Part shown: positions 44,132 to 50,415 of the stretch, one piece after another
Position numbering within the stretch: the first letter of the stretch is position 1
Layout of the letters: each line of letters opens with the position of its first letter
Assembly (NCBI GenBank): GCA_000416275.1
Contig: ASZJ01000030.1
Span: 3,406-53,820, forward strand
DNA length: 50,415 nucleotides
Reading direction: 5' to 3'
Origin: Osedax symbiont Rs1
GTDB taxonomy: Bacteria > Pseudomonadota > Gammaproteobacteria > Pseudomonadales > Balneatricaceae
Translations under genes and position numbers: made by a program
Notes under the pieces: generated by a model
What the model saw: the letters and a program-made list of their open reading frames with translations, nothing else
Databases searched by the model: none
What the model was told of the DNA's origin: nothing

Positions 44132-46752
44132 ATTTAACGCAACTCAGCTTAGGTTTAGCACAAGCTTTCTTTACAGAGAACCACCGTATTGTCTTTTGGT
44201 ACGACCCACAAGGTGATTTCAAGGCTGATTTAACCAGCCTAGATCTGGATAATGTAAACATTGTCGATATGGCAACCGAGTCAGCTTTAGGTATTAAGCT
44301 AAAGCTAGAACTTGAAGATACCCAGGGCAAGTATCTGCTGTATTTTCCCAGCCCTGAACCGGCCCCGGAAAAAGACTGGCTGCTCGATATTAAGCTCTAT
44401 TCCCGCAGTTTTTATGCCGATCGATTTTCTATTATATTTAATGATTTGGGCTTACAGCAACAGAGCTTACGCGAGCATCTGGCGCTGCGCGAAAAGTTCT
44501 TTGCCAGTAAAGCCCGTCTTAGTGCGCTAAAGAAGTTTGTTCAAGCGGATATGACTGAACTTGAATTGGATCTGGCTATGATTTGTGTGATCACTAAAGC
44601 GGACAGCTGTGATCTCACCCATATTCTCTTTGCATTGGCAGAGCAGTCTGTAGAATCTGATACAGGCCTGGAAGTAAACCCCAAGGCTATGGATGAGCTG
44701 GAAAAATTTGCATTAATACCCGCATTTTTGACTTCTCTCCAGCTGGAAGTAGGTTACCCGTACAGCAAGGAAGAGCTATCGGCTGAAAAGCCCTTTATGT
44801 TCGGGCATTGTCTGATTCGACTACTGGCAACCGGTTTTTGTGAGAGTGTCGGCGAGGTACCGCCTTGGGCTAAAGACTTAGCTATTTCAGCAGCTAATGC
44901 CCGTGCCACTTCAAGGGCGCTGCTCTCTCGCTGGCGCGACAGCTCCCGCTATTATAAATCCTTTGATGTTGTGTCTGGCTGGGTGGCCGATGCACTAAGA
45001 ATTGAGGAGAAGCTGGAGTCGTTTAACTATGCATCATTATTAGATGTCGCCACTTTCGAGTCTGTTGAGCGCAGCATTATCATTGAATTGGCGCATGCTA
45101 TCCCTCAGGCGTCAGTGGCTGACCTGAATCAGTTTTCAGATGCGATTACGGCGCGATTAGATGGTTATTGGGCATCGCGACACAAGGATGATGATAAGCG
45201 GCGTAAATACCGTAGCGTATATCGGGCCTTGGCATCCGCTATTGATCTCTATCGCAGGCGTCAGGCATATAGCTCAGGGCTGCATTTCTCAAACCTCGAA
45301 GAGATCTATAAAGCTTACGAGACAGACTTGTACCGCTTTGATCAATCCTATCGCCAGTATTGGGCTGCTTCACAGCGGGCTCAAGTTGAGATCCTGAAAA
45401 AGCTCGATGATCAGGTAGAGCAGTGTTATGCCAACTGGTTTATCGATAATCTGGCGAAAGCCTGGGGTGACCGGGTAGAGGCAGAGGGTAGCTTGGCCAA
45501 TTGGCGTATCGCAGGTGTGGGGAGCCAGCAGCAGTTTTTTACCAAGCATGTAGCGCCAGTACTCAGCAAATCACCCAAGCAGCGCATAGTAGTGATTATC
45601 AGCGATGCGTTTCGCTATGAAGCGGCGGTGGAGCTGACAGATCGGATCAATGAAAAGCGCTATAGCGAGGCGACTATTAGCTCCCAACTGGGTGTAGTGC
45701 CCAGTTATACCACCTTGGGTATGGCTTCTTTGTTACCGCATAAAACCCTGCAATACAAAGAGGGTGTTGCAGATGATGTCTTTGTTGATGGCCAATCTAG
45801 CAAAGGGACTGCTGCACGCAACAAGGTGCTTGCGGCCCATCAGGGAATTGCCGTTACCGCCGAACAAGTTAAGCAGTGGTCAAGGGATGAAGGTCGAGAT
45901 GCATTGAGGGACCAACAGCTCGTTTATGTATATCATAATGTGGTGGATGCCCGGGGTGATAGCGCCTCGACGGAATCCGAGACTTTTATGGCTGTAGAGC
46001 ATGCCATCGATGAGCTGACGGAGTTGACCCGTAAGATATTGATGCATTTTAATACCTCTACTGTGCTGATCACTGCTGACCATGGCTTCCTGTTCCAGCA
46101 GAGTAAGCTTGAATTAGCCGATAGAACAGCCCTGACGGAAAAACCAGCGAATATCATTAAGAGTAAAAAACGTTATCTGATTGGTAATGATCTTCCTGCT
46201 AACACCGATGTTTGGGTGGGGTCTACCAAAGATACCGCCGGCACCGACTGCGATACTGAATTTTGGGTTCCCAAAGGGGCGAACCGTTTCCATTTTGTTG
46301 GTGGTGCCCGTTTTGTGCATGGTGGTGTTATGCCCCAAGAAATTGTTGTGCCTGTAGTGAGAGTCAAACAGTTACGTGGCGCTAAGGCCGAAAAGCGTAC
46401 CAAGCGTAAAGTGGGGGTTATCTGTGCGAAATCATCGCTGAAGATGGTTAATAATATTCAGCGTTTTGATTTAATGCAGACGGAAGCGGTTAGCGATCAA
46501 GTATTGCCGGTCACTGTATCGGTTGCTATCTATGATGGGGATACGAAAGTATCTAGCGAAGAGGGTGTGACCTTTGACTGTACTACCGATTCTGTCGCAG
46601 AGCGTGTTAAGCAAATACGTCTGTCATTGTCGGGAAGCGACTTTGATCGCAACAAAGATTACTTCTTAATCATAAAAGACAAAGACCTCAACACAGAAAT
46701 CGAACGCTATAAAGTGACTATTGATCTAGCTTTTACCGATGACTTTTTCTAG
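44128..46752 (+). CDS. pglZ: BREX phosphatase-fold protein PglZ
   Basis: PglZ has an alkaline-phosphatase-superfamily domain and is required for type 1 BREX. The 874-residue product has the usual size. The core shows metal-site segments V-V-I-I-S-D-A-F-R-Y-E at about 488-498 (with D493) and T-A-D-H-G-F at about 649-654 (D651 and H652). A long helical N-terminal region of type A PglZ precedes the core. Its ATG overlaps the Fic stop codon, so translation should be coupled. BrxL follows after about 50 bases. In laboratory-studied systems PglZ is needed for both methylation and defence, but its substrate is not known. Confidence 0.95.
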   Translation: MNLTQLSLGLAQAFFTENHRIVFWYDPQGDFKADLTSLDLDNVNIVDMATESALGIKLKLELEDTQGKYLLYFPSPEPAPEKDWLLDIKLYSRSFYADRFSIIFNDLGLQQQSLREHLALREKFFASKARLSALKKFVQADMTELELDLAMICVITKADSCDLTHILFALAEQSVESDTGLEVNPKAMDELEKFALIPAFLTSLQLEVGYPYSKEELSAEKPFMFGHCLIRLLATGFCESVGEVPPWAKDLAISAANARATSRALLSRWRDSSRYYKSFDVVSGWVADALRIEEKLESFNYASLLDVATFESVERSIIIELAHAIPQASVADLNQFSDAITARLDGYWASRHKDDDKRRKYRSVYRALASAIDLYRRRQAYSSGLHFSNLEEIYKAYETDLYRFDQSYRQYWAASQRAQVEILKKLDDQVEQCYANWFIDNLAKAWGDRVEAEGSLANWRIAGVGSQQQFFTKHVAPVLSKSPKQRIVVIISDAFRYEAAVELTDRINEKRYSEATISSQLGVVPSYTTLGMASLLPHKTLQYKEGVADDVFVDGQSSKGTAARNKVLAAHQGIAVTAEQVKQWSRDEGRDALRDQQLVYVYHNVVDARGDSASTESETFMAVEHAIDELTELTRKILMHFNTSTVLITADHGFLFQQSKLELADRTALTEKPANIIKSKKRYLIGNDLPANTDVWVGSTKDTAGTDCDTEFWVPKGANRFHFVGGARFVHGGVMPQEIVVPVVRVKQLRGAKAEKRTKRKVGVICAKSSLKMVNNIQRFDLMQTEAVSDQVLPVTVSVAIYDGDTKVSSEEGVTFDCTTDSVAERVKQIRLSLSGSDFDRNKDYFLIIKDKDLNTEIERYKVTIDLAFTDDFF

Positions 46753-46803
46753 CGGTACATACTGAATATACATACTTTTATCACCAAAGACTGAGACCCA
46801 ATA

Positions 46804-48843
46804 ATGGATATGGTACAAGACAAAGATTTAGATCAGCTGCTCAATGAGCATTTTGCGGGTCGTGTGGTTCGTAAGGACCTCACCAAGTTGATAAAAGAGG
46901 GCGCTAACGTGCCCGTGTATGTATTGGAATACTTACTGGGTATGTATTGCGCCAGTGATGACCCTGTGGTGATTGAGACCGGGCTTAATAATGTAAAGAA
47001 AGTATTGGCCGAAAATTATGTGCGCCCCGATGAATCTGAAAAAATCAAGTCGCTGGTGAGGGAACGAGGAACTTATAAAGTGATCGACCGGGTGACGGTT
47101 AGACTCAACGAGAAAAAGGATAAGTACGAGGCGTCATTTAGCAGCCTAGGTATTAGAGATGCAGAAATATCAGCGGGTATCGTTAAGGAATACGAGAAAC
47201 TGCTGGTCGGTGGCATCTGGGTGATAGCTACTTTGAGCTATTACCACGAAGATGGGCAGTCGGGGTCGCCCTTTGGTGTATCTCTACTCAAGCCTATACA
47301 AATGCCCAATATGAACATGGATGAGTTGTTCGCCGGACGCGCGGCATTAACCACACTTCAGTGGCGTGAAACGCTGGTGCGTTCCATCGGCATGGAGCCT
47401 TCAACCCTCGACGCTGATGTTCAATGGCACTTGTTGGCGCGAATGATTCCCTTTGTTGAAAACAACTACAACGTCTGTGAACTAGGGCCCCGTGGAACGG
47501 GAAAAAGCCACATATATAAAGAGTGTTCACCTAACAGCATTCTTATGTCAGGTGGCCAAACCACTGTCGCAAATCTTTTTTACAATATGAGTACCCGCCG
47601 TATAGGTTTGGTTGGCTTATGGGATCTGGTTGCTTTCGATGAAGTTGCTGGTATCTCGTTTAAGGATAAAGACGGTGTGCAAATCATGAAAGACTATATG
47701 GCCTCTGGATCTTTTGCCCGTGGCAGAGAGCAGATGGAAGCATCCGCTGGGATGGTTTTTATTGGCAATATAAATCAAAGTGTCGAGTCATTGGTTAAAA
47801 CTAGCCATCTATTCGCCCCATTCCCCGATGCCATGATAGACGCTGCTTTCTTTGACCGTTTTCATGCATATATACCAGGCTGGGAAATCCCAAAAATGCG
47901 GCCTGAGTTTTTTACTGACAGATATGGGCTCATCGTAGATTATTTAGCTGAATTCTTCCGTGAAATGCGCAAACGTAGCTTCGCCGATGCTATCGATAAG
48001 TATTTCAAGTTGGGCAACAACCTTAATCAACGCGATGTTATCGCCGTTAGGAAAACTACCTCAGGGTTGATGAAATTATTGCACCCTCATGGACAATTCG
48101 AAAAAGAGGATGTACGTGAGTGTTTAGAATATGCGCTCCAGGTTCGTCGTCGCGTCAAAGAACAACTTAAAAAAATTGGTGGTATGGAATTCTATGATGT
48201 CCATTTCAGTTATATAGACAACGACAACCTTGAAGAACACTTTGTATCTGTAAAGGAGCAAGGTGGTGGTGGCCTTATACCGGATGGACCCAGTAAGCCT
48301 GGAATTCTTCATACCATTGGCCTAAGCAACAAAGGCATGCCTGGCCTATATAGGCTAGAGCTACAAGTCACCAAGGGCTCAGGCAAGCTGGTGACATCTG
48401 GACTGTGGAATTCAAGTGCCGCCAAGGAGCAAGTAAGAATAGCCTTCGACTTCTTTAAGGCCAACGCGGCAAGAATTAGCGCTGGTGCCAAAGTCGCTGA
48501 TCACGATTTCCATTTGCACGCTGTGGAATTACAAAATACCGGTCCATTTACTCACCTTGCTTTATCTAGCCTAGTCGTTTTTGCATCGGGGCTGCTCGGT
48601 AAGCCTGTGCAAAGCCAGATGGTGGTAATGGGTGACATGAGCCTTGGTGGCACAGTAACCCCCGTTGCGAGCGTCGCAGAATGCCTCCAAGTTGCATTTG
48701 ATGCAGGGGCAAAGAAAGTGGCTCTCCCTATGAGTAGTGCCGTAGACATCCCATCAATACCGCCTGAACTGTTCACTAAATTTCAGACCAGTTTTTATGC
48801 TGATCCGGTGGATGCGGTGTTTAAAGCATTGGGTGTTGATTAA
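46804..48843 (+). CDS. brxL: BREX AAA+ protein BrxL (Lon-like)
   Basis: BrxL is the last gene of type 1 BREX and is needed for phage exclusion but not for methylation. The 679-residue product has a DNA-binding N-terminal part, a Walker A motif G-P-R-G-T-G-K-S (residues 228-235), an acidic Walker B-type D-L-V-A-F-D-E-V-A-G near 275, and a C-terminal Lon-protease-like domain (about 480-679). In that domain the stretch matching the Lon D-G-P-S-A-G reads N-T-G-P-F-T near 578, and the Lon Lys site is also not conserved (A-S-V-A-E-C). It probably has no peptidase activity, as has been suggested for BrxL. Start 46804 is 51 bases after pglZ. Confidence 0.95.
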   Translation: MDMVQDKDLDQLLNEHFAGRVVRKDLTKLIKEGANVPVYVLEYLLGMYCASDDPVVIETGLNNVKKVLAENYVRPDESEKIKSLVRERGTYKVIDRVTVRLNEKKDKYEASFSSLGIRDAEISAGIVKEYEKLLVGGIWVIATLSYYHEDGQSGSPFGVSLLKPIQMPNMNMDELFAGRAALTTLQWRETLVRSIGMEPSTLDADVQWHLLARMIPFVENNYNVCELGPRGTGKSHIYKECSPNSILMSGGQTTVANLFYNMSTRRIGLVGLWDLVAFDEVAGISFKDKDGVQIMKDYMASGSFARGREQMEASAGMVFIGNINQSVESLVKTSHLFAPFPDAMIDAAFFDRFHAYIPGWEIPKMRPEFFTDRYGLIVDYLAEFFREMRKRSFADAIDKYFKLGNNLNQRDVIAVRKTTSGLMKLLHPHGQFEKEDVRECLEYALQVRRRVKEQLKKIGGMEFYDVHFSYIDNDNLEEHFVSVKEQGGGGLIPDGPSKPGILHTIGLSNKGMPGLYRLELQVTKGSGKLVTSGLWNSSAAKEQVRIAFDFFKANAARISAGAKVADHDFHLHAVELQNTGPFTHLALSSLVVFASGLLGKPVQSQMVVMGDMSLGGTVTPVASVAECLQVAFDAGAKKVALPMSSAVDIPSIPPELFTKFQTSFYADPVDAVFKALGVD

Positions 48844-49133
48844 AAACTAAAAAGTAAGTGACTTCTTACAATCTGGAACATGTACCCGCCTTGATGTTTA
48901 AATACATGTCGTGTAGCTGTTAGACCAGGATCAACCCTAGTGTACTGAACTTATGTGCTCAACAACTATTATGGCTAGAAGGTACTGGTCCACTGTAAAT
49001 TTAGTCACTAAATAAAAATGAAAATTTTTTCACCTCCTACGCTGTCGTATTCAATGTACATTTTTTATATCCTCGTTCTGTGTTCGAGAGAACACATTAG
49101 TTTTTAATAATTTATTAATCAGAGGGTAATCTA
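48844..49133. other. Gap downstream of brxL
   Basis: No gene is visible. It contains the dyad at 49079-49096 and AT-rich sequence before the next gene set. The BREX operon probably ends here. Confidence 0.45.
49079..49096. promoter_or_regulatory. Hairpin or operator upstream of the SMP-like/HicA-like pair
   Basis: TGTGTTC (79-85) pairs with GAACACA (90-96) around GAGA. It is 38 bases before the next start codon and could be an operator or a leader hairpin. Confidence 0.4.
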
Positions 49134-49292
49134 ATGTCCAAGGGTAAATCTAATTCAAATATGTCAACTGTCGCGGCTTCACGCATCCAGAGTTCAGCTG
49201 CTAAATCAAATGGTGGGAAAGTCTTATCTGGTAGTTTTGCTGCTAGAGCACAGACTGCTGCAGCAATAAATGCTTCACCACCTAAAAAATAA
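49134..49292 (+). CDS. Small seed-maturation-protein (SMP)-like protein
   Basis: A 52-residue ORF starts at ATG 49134 after an AGAGGG box seven bases upstream. The product is small, polar and rich in Ala, Ser and Lys, with A-A-S-R-I-Q-S-S-A-A-K and N-G-G-K then G-S-F-A-A-R-A-Q-T-A-A-A. This sequence resembles the SMP repeat known from plant late-embryogenesis proteins, and similar small proteins occur in bacteria. Its function is unknown. It is likely intrinsically disordered. It precedes a HicA-like gene by about 50 bases on the same strand, so the two may be a pair. Confidence 0.6.
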   Translation: MSKGKSNSNMSTVAASRIQSSAAKSNGGKVLSGSFAARAQTAAAINASPPKK

Positions 49293-49345
49293 AATGGATT
49301 CTTTGGGGGGGAGGCTATGTATCCCCCTGTATTGGAGGATGTTGA

Positions 49346-49531
49346 ATGAAGAGAAAATTCAGCAGTTGTAAAGAGATTGGCGCACTTGTCTCTATCAAAG
49401 TGAGTCAGGGGTGGTTGTTCAGAAGAGGAAAAAGGCATGCTCAATTAGTTTTGCCTGATGGTACAAAATTGACAGTTCCCTGCTCACCTAGTGAAATAAG
49501 GGCGTTTCGAAATTTTAGGATAGATATTTAG
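49346..49531 (+). CDS. HicA-like small basic protein
   Basis: The 61-residue product starts at ATG 49346 with GGAGG seven bases upstream. It is basic, with W-L-F-R-R-G-K-R-H-A-Q-L-V-L-P-D-G-T-K near residues 23-41 and T-V-P-C-S-P-S-E-I-R-A-F-R-N-F-R near the C-terminus. That layout of a basic strand, a His followed by a hydrophobic strand and T-V-P resembles HicA mRNA interferases, which have a dsRNA-binding-like fold. The usual G-S-H motif is replaced by G-K-R-H, so activity is uncertain. It follows the SMP-like gene. The classic HicB antitoxin is absent, so any antitoxin role of its neighbour is speculative. Confidence 0.55.
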   Translation: MKRKFSSCKEIGALVSIKVSQGWLFRRGKRHAQLVLPDGTKLTVPCSPSEIRAFRNFRIDI

Positions 49532-49557
49532 AGTTATGGAAAAGGGGTTTAAATTAA

Positions 49558-50283
49558 ATGCGTATTAATGTTCCAGAGCGACCTTACCCAACACAGGGTG
49601 AAATTCTAAGAAGCTTGGCTGTTGCGCTAGATACTAAGAAAAAAAACTCTGATGTGGATCAGTTAGCGCGTAGAGGTGATTATGATTATCGCCTTCGAGA
49701 TAGTCTTGTTGGTGAACTGTTTGGTCAGCCTCTTTCTGAGATGATATCTACAGATTTTTCTTTAATGGTAACAACGTTTATTGATCATATTTTGAATGAG
49801 TACGTTAGTTTACTAAATGAAGTCACATTGGATGCGATGAGTAGAGAAAAATCACTGCCGCTACTCATTGAGCATTTTTTTTGTCGCCATTTCTCTGATT
49901 TTATGTCCCAGTACCACAAGAAATTTGGAGGACCTAATCCAGCTGATTATTTTGAACTGAAAGATAATAATTATTTCGGAGTTACTTGTTTATGGCTTGA
50001 AAACAACCTTGACTCATTTCCGCTATTTATTAAATCTCACGAAAAAAAGTGGCAAGATCAGTATCGAAAGTGGAAAAAAGGTTTGGATATTCCGAGGTTT
50101 GAATCTTTTTATCAATTCCTTGAGGAGTTTCCAGAATCGCCAGACAGAGTAACTCTTTTTACTCATCTGGCTTATGCTAGGCTCCTTCAATTTTATGGAG
50201 GGAAATATGCCAGATTTGATTTTAAGTCTTATATAAAAAAGGCAATCTGGAATCACAAGCCTTATGATGTCGGTATAGTGTGA
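49558..50283 (+). CDS. Hypothetical protein of unknown family
   Basis: I do not recognise this 241-residue protein. The ATG at 49558 follows an AAGGGG box, and the frame is long, on the same strand as the preceding small genes and 26 bases after the HicA-like stop. It is helical and aromatic-rich with no signal peptide or membrane span, containing D-Y-D-Y-R-L-R-D-S-L near residue 41, W-L-E-N-N-L near 145 and K-K-W-Q-D-Q-Y-R-K-W near 162. Its AT-rich codon use differs from the BREX genes, pointing to separate transfer. It could belong with the small pair as a third partner. Confidence 0.6.
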   Translation: MRINVPERPYPTQGEILRSLAVALDTKKKNSDVDQLARRGDYDYRLRDSLVGELFGQPLSEMISTDFSLMVTTFIDHILNEYVSLLNEVTLDAMSREKSLPLLIEHFFCRHFSDFMSQYHKKFGGPNPADYFELKDNNYFGVTCLWLENNLDSFPLFIKSHEKKWQDQYRKWKKGLDIPRFESFYQFLEEFPESPDRVTLFTHLAYARLLQFYGGKYARFDFKSYIKKAIWNHKPYDVGIV

Positions 50284-50323
50284 GCTTACGAGAAGATAGC
50301 GTGACTTTTAATGGAAGTCTAAA

Positions 50324-50357
50324 AGCCCGTTACCAATGGGCTAGGTGTTGTTTTTTT
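50324..50357. terminator. Probable terminator after the 241-residue gene
   Basis: AGCCC (50324-50328) and GGGCT (50338-50342) form a stem, and a T-run (50351-50357) follows within about eight bases. The stem lies close to the stop of the possible left-facing gene as well, so it may serve both strands. Confidence 0.5.
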
Positions 50358-50415
50358 GATAATTCCAAGGCAGGTATTCTCCTGGATTATCGATGACTTT
50401 TTGGTTATCTCGCTG
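50341..50415 (-). CDS. Partial ORF, possible IS66-type transposase C-terminus
   Basis: The last 75 bases on the minus strand form an open frame ending at a stop at 50341. It encodes 24 residues with E-Y-L-P-W-N near the end. IS66-type transposases end in a similar L-L-P-W-N element. The rest lies outside the window, so this is a weak guess at the edge of a mobile element. Confidence 0.3.
   Translation of the reverse strand, partial: QRDNQKVIDNPGEYLPWNYQKNNT

Noticed and set aside
43878-44330. 150-codon minus-strand frame opposite the Fic-pglZ joint
   Set aside because: It is antisense to two well-supported genes and has no recognisable family.

Overview
This window looks like the chromosome of a gammaproteobacterium. 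It carries the gammaproteobacterial TCA-cycle order sdhCDAB-sucAB-lpdA-sucCD, a YheT-type hydrolase and a tRNA-Ser that fits. Base composition is moderate, roughly 40-45% GC by eye. I cannot name the genus.

Regions: (1) 625-12471 is the housekeeping TCA block. It encodes succinate dehydrogenase, the 2-oxoglutarate dehydrogenase complex with its E3, and succinyl-CoA synthetase, all on the + strand, with Rho-independent terminators after sdhB and sucD. (2) 12472-20316 is a mixed stretch: a sulfatase-family hydrolase divergent from an IclR-type regulator, a universal stress protein, a YheT-like hydrolase and a Cache-domain chemoreceptor. Its intergenic gaps carry two families of dispersed repeat and a heptamer array. 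(3) 20317-26552 is a coherent D-glutamate/5-oxoproline module. A D-amino-acid transaminase is divergent from a LysR regulator, followed by an operon encoding both halves of a D-glutamate cyclase (DUF1445 and DUF4392) around the 5-oxoprolinase genes pxpA, pxpB and pxpC. (4) tRNA-Ser(GGA) at 27040-27127 marks the border of an accessory region that begins with decayed IS5 and IS256 elements. (5) 29689-48843 is a complete type 1 BREX phage-defence locus: brxR, brxA, brxB, brxC, pglX, pglZ, brxL. (6) 48844-50415 holds short accessory genes: a seed-maturation-protein-like peptide, a HicA-like protein, an unknown 241-residue protein, and the edge of what may be another transposase.

The most interesting part is the BREX locus, because extra genes sit inside it. 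Between brxC and pglX are a winged-helix/nucleotidyltransferase pair preceded by a 28-bp near-palindrome, and a diverged PP2C-like phosphatase. Between pglX and pglZ are a TIR-domain protein, a 58-residue ORF and a Fic-domain protein. The Fic gene overlaps pglZ by ATGA and the small ORF overlaps the Fic gene the same way, so the inserts appear translationally woven into the defence operon. Nucleotidyltransferase, Fic and PP2C folds all act on protein or RNA modification. That suggests, as inference only, that this BREX variant carries a modification-based control layer or back-up abortive-infection modules that fire if BREX fails.
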